A DNA stretch of 40,677 nt, from assembly GCA_934644965.1 (NCBI GenBank), contig CAKUDG010000029.1, positions 1-40,677 of the forward strand, given 5' to 3'. The stretch's first letter is position 1, and each line of letters starts with the position of its first letter. Both the position numbers and the translations under genes were made by a program. Below the pieces are notes generated by a model that did not search any database, was not told the origin of the DNA, and was given only the letters and a program-made list of their open reading frames with translations. Of the stretch, positions 33,204 through 40,677 are shown one piece after another. The DNA is from an uncultured Victivallales bacterium. GTDB taxonomy: Bacteria; Verrucomicrobiota; Lentisphaeria; Victivallales; UBA1829.

Positions 33204-35342
33204 TCATTCCTGAAGCAGAGACTGACGGAGATATTCCGTCCGCACGGAGTCCACTTTGCGGAGGATGTTGTGCCAGAGAGGAGCCTTTTCTTTGAAGAGC
33301 CTGTCCAGAGTTCTGGAGTCAGCCTTTTCAATTTCATTTCCGGCCTTGTCGAGATCCTCCAGGATGGGCAGGAGTTTTTCCCGGTAGAATTCGGGATCTC
33401 CGAGGAGCGGAGTGCTCCAGGCCATGATGGAGCGGTTTCTGTCATTTCTGAGCTGGCTGTAGCGATGGAAGGTCTTGGAGCAGATGCGGCGTTTGACGGT
33501 GTCCGCCTGTTCCGGAGTGAAGTGGAAACGGAGCCTCAGCATTCGTTCGAGTTCGTGGACGTGTCCGGAAAGAGTTCTTGAATCTCCGCACCATCTCTGC
33601 ATGCCGTAATACCAGTACGGATGAGCGTTTCCATCCAGCGGCAGGAAGGAAAGAAAGTATTCCCATGGGATCAGGAAATGAGCGACAGCGGCTTCCCGGG
33701 TAAGGGCGGCGTCTTTTTTGAGGAAATCATAGGTCAGTGCATAATTGTCCGTCGGCGCTTTGAAGTCGACGTGGTGGGGATCCTTTGTTTCCGGAAGATC
33801 ATTGCAGAACCACATGTGGTACGCCGCATCGTAGGAAGGCTTGAAATAGCACTCCAGTCCGCCTGCGCTGCGCTTCCCGGAGATGACTTCATCCATCGCG
33901 GGGTCGTTGCAGCGGACATAGATATGCAGTCCGTCCGGGTCGGCGAGGAAGTGGATGCCCGTCCGGTATTCCTCCTTGAGCGTTTTGTGTTCGACGCCTT
34001 TGAGATGCTGCAGGTCACAAACTTCGCTGACCAGGTACTGGTCGGAATAAGGGAAGAATCGCTGTTCCATTTTGTCCCAGTCGTTGTAATATTCCGATGC
34101 GATCCATGCTCCGGCGGAGGAGGGGGCGGCATCGACGAAGGCGACATCGTAATATTTCGTTTCGACCGGGACGAAGAGATCCTTGCAGATGTTTTTGTCA
34201 ATGGTCTGCGCCAGATCGTAGCAATGGGCGTCCATGAGCAGACAGCTGGCATCGCGGATGACGGAGAGTTTCTCCCGGGGGGAATCCTTCCATTCCGGGA
34301 ATTCGGAGTCGAAACGGGAAAGACTGCCCTCTTCCTGCAGAAGAAAACGGAGAACATTCAAGGCCGCGCTTCCCTTTGCGTCGCGTTTATTCCATTGCGC
34401 GATGGCCTGATCCACGGCGCCGACGGCTTCCGTTTTGTCTTTCGCATTCATCAGACCGAGGAGAAGAAGAGTCCGGACGTCGCCCGCCTTTTCCGCGGCT
34501 TCCGCAGCAAAGGCAAAGTCATTCCGGCTCATTGCGTGTTCGGCGAAGGATCGGTGGAAGGCTTTGTCGATTTTGTAGTCCGGGAACTGTTCTGAGCGGA
34601 GTGTTTCGAGGTTCTTGTACTCATTTTTCGCCCATGCGTAATCGTATTTATGACCGGTGTAATTGTTTCCGAGGAAAGTGCGGAGGAAGGCGATCCGGAG
34701 CTGGAGAATGTCCTTGTCCGTCAGATCCGGGGCTTTTTCAAGATATTCGTGGAATTTCTCCAATGCGAGCTTCAGTTCAAATTGTCCGAGGCATGCGATG
34801 TCGCCGTTCCTCCGCATTTCCTTCGGAAGGCGGAGGAAGTCCTGGAAGAGGGTCTCCCAGACTTCCCTGTCCTGGATATCCGCCGCCGTTCCCATCAGGA
34901 AACGGTATGCCTGGGAGACGTGCGCGGGGAGGATTCTCCCGTCCTTCCGCATTTTGCTGAATTCGGACCGGGCGAAGGGGTGATCCAGTTCGGAGAGTTT
35001 GCGCAGGATCTGGACGCGTGCGGAACTCTTTGCATCGTTGAGCGCGTTTTTCTCCTGAGTTTTTGCGTCTTCGGGGAGAGAGACTTCCTCCAGGCGGCGA
35101 AGGGTTTCGGGGTAGAGCTTCCGGAAGTCTGCGTCTGCGGCTTTGAAATTGACTTTGGTGATCTGCTGAATTTCGTTCCGGAAATTTGTTTTCTGAGCAT
35201 AAAGCGGCGCAGCGGGAAGAAGATGGAAGAGAAAAAGAAGAAGGAGAAGGAAAAGAGAACGGATGAAGTTTCCTCCGCTGAAAAAGGAAGGAAATGTGCT
35301 GCGGGAAGGGGCTGGAGGGAAAAGGAGTTGTTGTTTTGTCAT
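33204..35342 (-). CDS. Secreted protein with a CBM9-like C-terminal domain
   Basis: Large exported protein of 712 aa with no family I can name for its first half. Residues about 26-50 are a signal peptide (FIRSLFLLLLLFLFHLLPAAPLYAQ, with likely cleavage near residue 49). The region about 60-400 is helical and charged, possibly solenoid-like (for example FHRSFAEHAMSRNDFAFAAEAAEKAGDVRTLLLLGLMNAKDKTEA). From about 420 to 620 the sequence has a beta-rich CBM9/DOMON-like pattern (DPDGLHIYVRCNDPAMDEV, GLECYFKPSYDAAYHMWFC, AAVAHFLIPWEYF, YWYYGMQRW). Such domains bind carbohydrates or are fused to glycan enzymes. The gene starts 5 bp after the DUF4091-like gene's stop, so the two are probably used together. 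Confidence 0.7.
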   Translation of the reverse strand: MTKQQLLFPPAPSRSTFPSFFSGGNFIRSLFLLLLLFLFHLLPAAPLYAQKTNFRNEIQQITKVNFKAADADFRKLYPETLRRLEEVSLPEDAKTQEKNALNDAKSSARVQILRKLSELDHPFARSEFSKMRKDGRILPAHVSQAYRFLMGTAADIQDREVWETLFQDFLRLPKEMRRNGDIACLGQFELKLALEKFHEYLEKAPDLTDKDILQLRIAFLRTFLGNNYTGHKYDYAWAKNEYKNLETLRSEQFPDYKIDKAFHRSFAEHAMSRNDFAFAAEAAEKAGDVRTLLLLGLMNAKDKTEAVGAVDQAIAQWNKRDAKGSAALNVLRFLLQEEGSLSRFDSEFPEWKDSPREKLSVIRDASCLLMDAHCYDLAQTIDKNICKDLFVPVETKYYDVAFVDAAPSSAGAWIASEYYNDWDKMEQRFFPYSDQYLVSEVCDLQHLKGVEHKTLKEEYRTGIHFLADPDGLHIYVRCNDPAMDEVISGKRSAGGLECYFKPSYDAAYHMWFCNDLPETKDPHHVDFKAPTDNYALTYDFLKKDAALTREAAVAHFLIPWEYFLSFLPLDGNAHPYWYYGMQRWCGDSRTLSGHVHELERMLRLRFHFTPEQADTVKRRICSKTFHRYSQLRNDRNRSIMAWSTPLLGDPEFYREKLLPILEDLDKAGNEIEKADSRTLDRLFKEKAPLWHNILRKVDSVRTEYLRQSLLQE

Positions 35343-35347
35343 GGTGC

Positions 35348-37258
35348 TTATTGCTCCTGATTCGGGTTCATGGCATTGCGGAGGCTCAGGATGAGGGATA
35401 CTGCGTCCATCCGGACGGCGTCGGCGTCCCGGCGCAGGAAATCCATGCAGGCGAGTTTCGTGAGAATTTTTCTGGCGAGGATCCGGGTGTCGGGGTTCGG
35501 GTCTGCGGAGGCCTGTTCTGCGGTGAGACGGAGCAGCGTGAGATAGCGGATATCGTCGATTCCCTCCCGGAGCCCTTCCCAGGCGAGGGTGTCCACATAG
35601 TCGTCCCGGGTCGGATAGACAATGGAATGAGAGCGGCGGTCGGATTCATAGGTGTCTCCGAATTCGTTCCACATTTTGACATTGTGGTTGAGCATGGCGT
35701 ACTGCATGTTTGCATCGAATCCGTTTGCGTAGGGGACGAGTCCGTAGAATCTGCGGGTGAAGTCCGGATTCTCGGGTCCCGTGTGGGGATTGGAATACCA
35801 TGCCGTGACGGCGTCCGGATTGGCTGCGTGAATGCGCCGGACCGCTTCCGCCGCAAGGGGAGAGTGGGGGGAGAATGGCAGATTGACCATGTCCAGATTG
35901 AAAAGGAGTTCTCCTCTCGGATAGGTCGTCACCATGGTTTTTCCGCCCGCCTTCCGGACGAGTTTCCAGGCTTCCTGCTGTGCCCGGACGGTTCCGGCAT
36001 CTCCTTCATCCACTCCGTACGAATAGAAATTGGTATGCCCGTAAAGACGTTTCGTGAGTTCCGCAAGCCGGAAAAGACGCGTTTCGAGATTCTTCAGCTG
36101 CGCTTTCTGAGCCACGGTCGGATTTTCCGCGACGGTCATTCCACATCCCACGCCGGCGGAAAAGAGCGCACCCGTGTTCATCCCCGTTTTTTTCGCGATT
36201 TGCGCATCCAGTTCCGCCCGCTCCCTCTGGAAGGGATTGGTGGAAGGATATCCGAGGAGGCTTTTCACATTGTGGTCCGCACAGTTCTGCGCGCGTTTTT
36301 CATTGAGTCCTCCTGCTCTGTGTGAGCCGTAGAAACTGACATGGAAATCTTTTTCCAGATTCGTGGCCGTTTTGGGGGAAGGCAGGGAAAAGGGCAGGAC
36401 CCGGAGACGGATGGGAAGAGACGGAATGTTCGTTTTTCCCTCTGCTGTGAGTTTCAGCTCTCCTGTATAGAGTCCCGCCTGAGCGTTTTCCGGGATTTTG
36501 ACCGTCAGGATGATTTGTTTCAGTTCGTCCGGATTCAGGACCACGCCCCGGAATGTGGGTGCGTCGGTGATGAGTTCATAATTGGGTTCATTGGTTTTCC
36601 AGTTCCGGGTCTGGATGCCTCCGCTGGCCCATTCATAACGGCAAGATCCGTCTGGGGAAGTCATGAGGAGGTAGTTTTCCTGTTTTTCCGGATCGGCGTA
36701 AACAAGATTTTCATCATTCAGCAGCAGCTCCGGGATGAGCCTTCTCCGGAGGGGATCCACAAACATCCCATACCAGGCGGAACCGCTCTTATACCAGAGT
36801 TTCACCATCTTCACGTCGAGATTTTCCGCGGAGATCTCCGCTCCCGTCTTCCTGTCCCTGAGTGTTCCCGGAACGATTTCCAGACGATCCGTTCCCTGAC
36901 GCGGGTAAATCAGGAACGAAGCCGGTTCAAACTCCCCTTTCGCTCCGATGATTTCCAGTTCCGCAAAGGCTTTTGCCTCTTCCGGAAGCTCATCGGGCAG
37001 ATACGGTTCCGCACCGAGCGGCGGGACCGTAAAATACGCAACGGGCGCTCCTTTCCACTTCTGCGGCGCTGAATTCAGCGCCTGATCCAGACGGGCACGG
37101 TTCCGTTGGACTTTATCCGCATTCAGCGGATAACTTTGCCTTCTGAATGTGCTGCTTCCATTTTCATCGGCGGCGGCGTCATTTCCGGCGGAACAGGCAA
37201 AAGCCAGAACGCCTGTGAAAAAAAACGCCGCAATACGGAATTTTTCCCGGAGATTCAT
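35348..37258 (-). CDS. Secreted DUF4091/GH123-like domain protein
   Basis: Exported protein of 636 aa from the start at 37258. Residues 1-25 are a signal sequence with Cys near residue 22 (FFFTGVLAFAC), possibly a lipoprotein with a non-standard lipobox. An N-terminal beta-sandwich (about 50-320; ELEIIGAKGEFEPASFLIYPRQG) precedes a TIM-barrel-like part (about 330-600). NFYSYGVDEGDAGTVRAQQEAWKLVRKAGGKTMVTTY and the C-terminal RDDYVDTLAWEGLREGIDDIRYLTLL are the DUF4091 signature. The family is related to GH123-type glycosidases; Asp and Glu in VDEGD are candidate catalytic residues. AGGAG is 10 nt before the ATG; a farther ATG (37327) is less likely. Confidence 0.78.
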   Translation of the reverse strand: MNLREKFRIAAFFFTGVLAFACSAGNDAAADENGSSTFRRQSYPLNADKVQRNRARLDQALNSAPQKWKGAPVAYFTVPPLGAEPYLPDELPEEAKAFAELEIIGAKGEFEPASFLIYPRQGTDRLEIVPGTLRDRKTGAEISAENLDVKMVKLWYKSGSAWYGMFVDPLRRRLIPELLLNDENLVYADPEKQENYLLMTSPDGSCRYEWASGGIQTRNWKTNEPNYELITDAPTFRGVVLNPDELKQIILTVKIPENAQAGLYTGELKLTAEGKTNIPSLPIRLRVLPFSLPSPKTATNLEKDFHVSFYGSHRAGGLNEKRAQNCADHNVKSLLGYPSTNPFQRERAELDAQIAKKTGMNTGALFSAGVGCGMTVAENPTVAQKAQLKNLETRLFRLAELTKRLYGHTNFYSYGVDEGDAGTVRAQQEAWKLVRKAGGKTMVTTYPRGELLFNLDMVNLPFSPHSPLAAEAVRRIHAANPDAVTAWYSNPHTGPENPDFTRRFYGLVPYANGFDANMQYAMLNHNVKMWNEFGDTYESDRRSHSIVYPTRDDYVDTLAWEGLREGIDDIRYLTLLRLTAEQASADPNPDTRILARKILTKLACMDFLRRDADAVRMDAVSLILSLRNAMNPNQEQ

Positions 37259-37473
37259 GATTTGTTGACTCCTCTCGTTGCTTGCGGCGGAGAAAGAAAT
37301 AAAGGAAGCGCCTGTCAAAGGATGCACTTCCCCCTTCCGGTTTTTCCCCGCTCATTTTTTTATTTATACAGTTTGCGATGCCGCGTCCTGGTTCATCAAG
37401 AGCTTTCTCCCATGGAGTCTCCCTCCACCGGAGGACCGGGAGAAAGAGGCCTGTCCAAAGGGAAAGCCTGATT

Positions 37474-38274
37474 TTATTCCTTCCACGGATTGAAGATGTT
37501 GCGCGTGGAGGACCCGTAGGACTGGAAACGCGCGGCGCTGTCCGAGGAAAGGACTGAGGCATGACCATCGAAAAAGAGCAGACTGATGGTTCTCAGATGC
37601 CTTCCATTGAAGAAATCGTTCATGAACTCCTCCTGGGTCGGAGGACCGAGCGGAACGACGGGAGAGCGGCCGCTGCCGGGAATATAAATTCCGTATCCGG
37701 TTCCTCCGCCGAAATTATTGCCGTCACGGCAAAAGACCTTGTCCGAGGGGTGTTTGAGTCTGTTTGCGGAAATTCCGTGATTGTTTTCCCACGGGTTGTT
37801 CATATACAGTTCCCCTGAGAGGACATTGTATCCGCCGGCTTGGTAGAAGTAGGTGGCGAAATACTCCTGAGTTTTTCCTTTGGCCAGAACGCCGGAAGGG
37901 CACATGAAAATGCTTTTTCTCACATCGCTGATCAAATTTCCTCCGGAGGAGTAAAGTGCGTTTGTCGGGAAAGGCTTCATCGGTTTCATGCCCAGTATTT
38001 CGCCGAGTGACGCATACCAGTAACGGTTGGTCTGGGCATGGTCGTCGGGTGTGGGCAGGTTCCTCAGAAGCTGGGAAATGTGATATCCATAGGATTCGAC
38101 ATAAAGCGCATTGCCTAGTCCGCACTGCTTGAGATTTCCGAGACAGCCGGAGCGTTTGGCGGTTTCCTTTGCCTGCTGCAGGGCAGGGAGGAGCATTGAG
38201 GCCAGCAGCGCAATGATCGCGATGACGACAAGAAGTTCTATCAGGGTGAATTCTTTCCGCAAGTATTTCATCAA
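37474..38274 (-). CDS. Pseudopilin-like protein with H-X9-DG motif (downstream copy)
   Basis: Protein of 266 aa with a type IV prepilin N-terminus. A short basic leader (MMKYLRKE) is followed by FTLIELLVVIAIIALLASMLLPALQQAKETAKR, the hydrophobic helix with Glu5 that anchors pilins. The residue before the predicted cleavage site is Glu, not the usual Gly. The C-terminal half has the motif HLRTISLLFFDGHA (His, nine residues, Asp-Gly) of the H-X9-DG family. The middle part is Gly/Tyr/Asn-rich and would be extracellular or periplasmic. Its function is unknown; the family is very expanded in planctomycete and lentisphaeran genomes. It is 19 bp downstream of the other pseudopilin gene. Confidence 0.88.
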   Translation of the reverse strand: MMKYLRKEFTLIELLVVIAIIALLASMLLPALQQAKETAKRSGCLGNLKQCGLGNALYVESYGYHISQLLRNLPTPDDHAQTNRYWYASLGEILGMKPMKPFPTNALYSSGGNLISDVRKSIFMCPSGVLAKGKTQEYFATYFYQAGGYNVLSGELYMNNPWENNHGISANRLKHPSDKVFCRDGNNFGGGTGYGIYIPGSGRSPVVPLGPPTQEEFMNDFFNGRHLRTISLLFFDGHASVLSSDSAARFQSYGSSTRNIFNPWKE

Positions 38275-38293
38275 AAGGACTCCGGGATACTAT

Positions 38294-39043
38294 TTATCTG
38301 CTGACATTGAACATGTTGTTTTTATCATTGAATCCCATTCCGTAGTAATGTGTTCCCACGAGGAAAGGGCTCATTGCTTCCGAATGGCCGTCATAGAAGG
38401 AGAGACAGAGAAGGCCGGCATGTCTGCCCTTGAAGAAATCACGCTGATAATCAGGATCATCCGGATTCAAAAGAGATTGGGTGGTGACTTTGGAGTGCTG
38501 ATATCCGGAATTTCCGATTCCTGGGATGTATGCGCTGGAATTGTTGTAACATGCGGTGTCCAGAATGAAGACCGTGTCTCCCGGCCTGCGCAGAGTGGAG
38601 TTCTTCATCCCTTTTTCCGATTCCCCGGGACCGATGATGGTATTCCAGCGGCCGTTCAGGACCATGCTGTAACTGTTGACGAACCAGAAAAGCGTGTCTC
38701 CGGATCCGCCCCAGCGGTTCGGACACTTCAGGAAGGAGGCTTTTTTCCCGTAACTTTCCCATCGTGTCCCTGAGACCATCTGGAGAAAATCGAAGAAATA
38801 GAGCTGTCCGAAGTTGATTCCTTCGTAAGCGCTTTTATAATTGGAAGGCACCAGATAAGCGAAATTGTCTGCATAGACGGTCTGAAGCATTCCGCACTGC
38901 TTAAGGTTTCCGAGGCAGATGGCGCGTTTGGCTGTTTCCTTTGCCTGCTGCAGGGCAGGGAGGAGCATCGAGGCCAGCAGGGCAATGACCGCGATGACGA
39001 CAAGAAGTTCAATTAATGTGAAAAATTGACACCCCCGTTTCAT
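38294..39043 (-). CDS. Pseudopilin-like protein with H-X9-DG motif (upstream copy)
   Basis: Protein of 249 aa with the leader MKRGCQF followed by FTLIELLVVIAVIALLASM. The residue before the predicted cleavage site is Phe rather than Gly. The C-terminal part contains GRHAGLLCLSFYDGHSE, the H-X9-DG motif. Helix and leader codons (38894-39022) are highly similar to the neighbouring copy (38122-38250), while the remainder has diverged. It is the first gene after the LacI regulator and shares an apparent operon with the second pseudopilin and the DUF4091-like gene. Confidence 0.88.
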   Translation of the reverse strand: MKRGCQFFTLIELLVVIAVIALLASMLLPALQQAKETAKRAICLGNLKQCGMLQTVYADNFAYLVPSNYKSAYEGINFGQLYFFDFLQMVSGTRWESYGKKASFLKCPNRWGGSGDTLFWFVNSYSMVLNGRWNTIIGPGESEKGMKNSTLRRPGDTVFILDTACYNNSSAYIPGIGNSGYQHSKVTTQSLLNPDDPDYQRDFFKGRHAGLLCLSFYDGHSEAMSPFLVGTHYYGMGFNDKNNMFNVSR

Positions 39044-39232
39044 TTTTCCCAGTTCTCCTTTTTTCCTTTTCTTCCTTGAGTTTTTTCCTCTGCTGTTTTC
39101 TTTTTGTCTTGAGGCTTTTCTCCGCCTTTTCCCGTTTTTCCGGTTTTTTGATTTATTTGTAAGGTATTCGGAATAAACAAGTCTATTCCTTTTTTGTACA
39201 GATGATGAAGAAACGTTCTTCTGAATTTTCCT

Positions 39233-40267
39233 TTAGGTCCTTTTTCTCTTTTTTGCGTCATCCTCTCTGATTTTGCGGATGCAGGATTCCCGTATGATCA
39301 GACGCGGCGGAATCAGAATTTGCTTTGGTGCTTCTTCGGGAGCACGCGTCCCCTCTGAGATTTTCTGGCAGAGCGTATCGACGAGTGCCAGCGCGATTTT
39401 ATCCACCTGCAGATCCAGTGTTGTCAGAGGAGGCGAACAGTAGGCGGCATCCGTGATGTTGTCGAAGGAAACGATGGAAATATCCTCCGGGACGGAAAGT
39501 CCCAGTTGACGCAGTCCCTGAATCGCCGGAATCGCCGTGACGTCCGACTGAGTGATCAGGGCGTCGGGGAGTGGTCCTTTCGGATCCATTTTCAGGATGG
39601 TGGAATAGGTTTCATGATAGACTGAATCAATCATCCATGACATTTCCGCGTGCATGTCTCTTTCTTTCAGGGAGGCAAGGAATTCGCGGGCTCCGAGTTC
39701 GTCTTTCAATCCGATGAATCCGATATTTTTGTGCCCCATGCTCTTCAGATAATCCAGAAGGATATGGATTCCCGTCCTGATGTCTGCCATGACGGAATCA
39801 TATATGCCCGGTGTGTAGGAATAGAGGACACTTGGGAGATCTTTTTCCTGAAAAACCGGATTCGGTTCCCAGGTGATGACTCCATCGAAACTGTAAGTCT
39901 GGACCGCACGATGTATGCGTGCATTTGCCATATCAAGGGAATCTCGGTTTCCCCACAGTACAAACATGCTGGCAAAGCCGCGTTCTGCCAGGAGTTCCTG
40001 CTGTGCAATTGCAATTCTGTCATAGAATTCGCTTCCTCCGATGGGCATCATGATGGCAATTGTGGAAGTTTTTCCTTTGCTCAGGGCCCGTGCCGCGGTA
40101 TTGACCCGATATCCAAGAGCGCGTGCAGTTTCTTTCACGAGACGCACTTTTTCTTCCGGAGTCCTGTGATTTCCTGTTCCGTTCAGGATATAGGCAACGG
40201 CGCTTTTGGAAACTCCGCAGGCTCTGGCCACATCTACAATTGTCACCGGTTTCTTTTTTGCTTCCAT
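39233..40267 (-). CDS. LacI-family transcriptional regulator
   Basis: Transcriptional regulator of 344 aa. The N-terminal HTH and hinge helix (VTIVDVARACGVSKSAVAYILNG, RVNTAARALSKG) are typical LacI/GalR. A periplasmic-binding-protein-like sugar-binding domain fills the rest (IAIMMPIGGSEFYDRIAIAQQEL, GHKNIGFIGLKDE, DALITQSDVTAIPAIQGLRQLGLSVPEDISIVSFDN, PPLTTLDLQ). The effector is probably a sugar released by the neighbouring secreted proteins. It has a strong promoter with a palindrome at the predicted start of transcription, so autorepression is likely. The gene faces the same direction as the pilin-DUF4091-CBM9 unit and probably regulates it. Confidence 0.93.
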   Translation of the reverse strand: MEAKKKPVTIVDVARACGVSKSAVAYILNGTGNHRTPEEKVRLVKETARALGYRVNTAARALSKGKTSTIAIMMPIGGSEFYDRIAIAQQELLAERGFASMFVLWGNRDSLDMANARIHRAVQTYSFDGVITWEPNPVFQEKDLPSVLYSYTPGIYDSVMADIRTGIHILLDYLKSMGHKNIGFIGLKDELGAREFLASLKERDMHAEMSWMIDSVYHETYSTILKMDPKGPLPDALITQSDVTAIPAIQGLRQLGLSVPEDISIVSFDNITDAAYCSPPLTTLDLQVDKIALALVDTLCQKISEGTRAPEEAPKQILIPPRLIIRESCIRKIREDDAKKRKRT

Positions 40268-40310
40268 GAATGCCCCATGTGCTGAGAGGAGTTATTTTCT
40301 TTCATGTCTT

Positions 40311-40324
40311 TTGGAACGATCCAA
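40311..40324 (-). promoter_or_regulatory. Putative LacI-type operator at the regulator's own promoter
   Basis: The 14-bp sequence TTGGAACGATCCAA is palindromic at 12 positions with a central CG, the usual form of LacI/GalR operators. It overlaps the predicted transcription start about 6-12 bp downstream of the -10 box. Confidence 0.65.
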
Positions 40325-40329
40325 TGGAA

Positions 40330-40358
40330 AGTATAATCAATCTTTTCTGATTTGTCAA
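40330..40358 (-). promoter_or_regulatory. Strong sigma70-type promoter of the LacI-family gene
   Basis: Consensus TTGACA (40358-40353) and TATACT (40335-40330) are separated by 17 bp on the minus strand. The predicted start is near 40323, leaving a leader of about 55 nt. Confidence 0.85.
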
Positions 40359-40418
40359 TACTTTTTTTTATAGAGTGTCTGGAATAAAAGGGGAAAATGA
40401 TGGAAAAAGCGGATAGGA

Positions 40419-40487
40419 TTTTCTCGAGGTCAAGGTCCGTGACCTTGTCGCGGTCCAGCGGCGAGACGCTGGCCGCCGGAGGCAAAA
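40419..40487. repeat. Palindromic intergenic repeat, copy 1
   Basis: This 69-bp unit is identical to 40542-40610. It contains two hairpins: CAAGGTC-CGT-GACCTTG (40431-40447), and GCGG-T-CCAGCG with CGCTGG-CCGC (40450-40476) around a 6-nt loop. GGAGGCAAAA ends the unit. Confidence 0.9.
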
Positions 40488-40541
40488 TAAAAAAGAGCAA
40501 AATTTGCGAAGCAATAAGATACGGAAAAATGCGGTTAGCAT

Positions 40542-40610
40542 TTTTCTCGAGGTCAAGGTCCGTGACCTTGTCGCGGTCCAGCGGCGAGACGCTGGCCGCC
40601 GGAGGCAAAA
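40542..40610. repeat. Palindromic intergenic repeat, copy 2
   Basis: Exact copy of 40419-40487 at a 123-bp offset, with 54 bp of unique sequence between the copies. It is followed by an A-rich stretch and the two edge hairpins. Confidence 0.9.
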
Positions 40611-40622
40611 AATAAAAAAAAC

Positions 40623-40674
40623 ATGAGGGCTGCTCGCCCTCATACACCTCGGCAGGGCTGCATTCCCTGCACCC
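40623..40674. repeat. Two further hairpins at the window edge
   Basis: ATGAGGGC-TGCTC-GCCCTCAT (about 40622-40642) and GCAGGG-CTGCATT-CCCTGC (about 40653-40671) are strong stems. They lie directly after copy 2 and probably belong to the same composite intergenic element, which continues beyond the window. Confidence 0.7.
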
Positions 40675-40677
40675 GGC

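Noticed and set aside
40419..40610. Possible CRISPR array
   Set aside because: There are only two copies of 69 bp with two internal palindromes and one 54-bp gap; no cas gene is near. It fits an intergenic repeat element.
40243..40647. 134-aa reading frame (minus) across both palindromic repeats
   Set aside because: It encodes the same short peptide twice only because it runs through the two DNA repeats, and it overlaps the LacI promoter and start. This is a shadow frame.

Overview
The window looks like chromosomal DNA of a PVC-group bacterium, most likely Lentisphaerota (Victivallales-like, gut or rumen type). The signs are two FTLIELL-type pseudopilins carrying an H-X9-DG motif, placed between a LacI regulator and secreted glycan-associated proteins, plus a cytoplasmic heparinase II/III-type gene in a sugar-catabolic operon. 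This assignment is inference from gene style; no rRNA or other phylogenetic marker was compared. I see no tRNA, rRNA, insertion sequence, phage gene or CRISPR array.

Left part (1-23.4 kb), mostly housekeeping. A tmRNA gene with its own terminator lies at the left edge (minus). It is followed by an EamA-type transporter (minus) and a purA-rodA pair (minus). The plus strand then carries proA, a BioH/BioG-like esterase coupled to bioC, and mtaB. A GDPD-type phosphodiesterase and a LeuA/CimA-like synthase follow on minus, then an NhaD/ArsB-type permease with a strong promoter on plus. Next come ftsH, a DUF167 gene and mnmA as a minus-strand operon, an FHA-domain membrane protein (minus), and the classic tig-clpP-clpX cluster (plus) ending in a good terminator.

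Right part (23.5-40.3 kb), accessory carbohydrate metabolism, all on minus. The first unit (32.7 to 23.5 kb) has one good promoter and a purine-rich leader. It encodes an SDR dehydrogenase, a fumarate-reductase-like flavoprotein, an XRE-cupin regulator, an Old Yellow Enzyme-family reductase, a ThuA-like protein, a heparinase II/III-family protein and a D-2-hydroxyacid dehydrogenase. Three successive junctions are 4-bp ATGA overlaps, so the genes very probably work together on one substrate. The second unit (40.3 to 33.2 kb) has a LacI regulator with a strong promoter and a CG-centred palindrome at the predicted transcription start, two tandem pseudopilins, a secreted DUF4091-like protein and a large secreted protein with a CBM9-like C-terminal half.

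The right edge carries two identical 69-bp copies of a doubly palindromic intergenic repeat and two more hairpins, and the window ends inside this block. The most promising unknown biology is the seven-gene redox/lyase operon, and the LacI-pseudopilin-DUF4091 unit whose pilin-like proteins lack the usual Gly before the FTLIE cleavage site.
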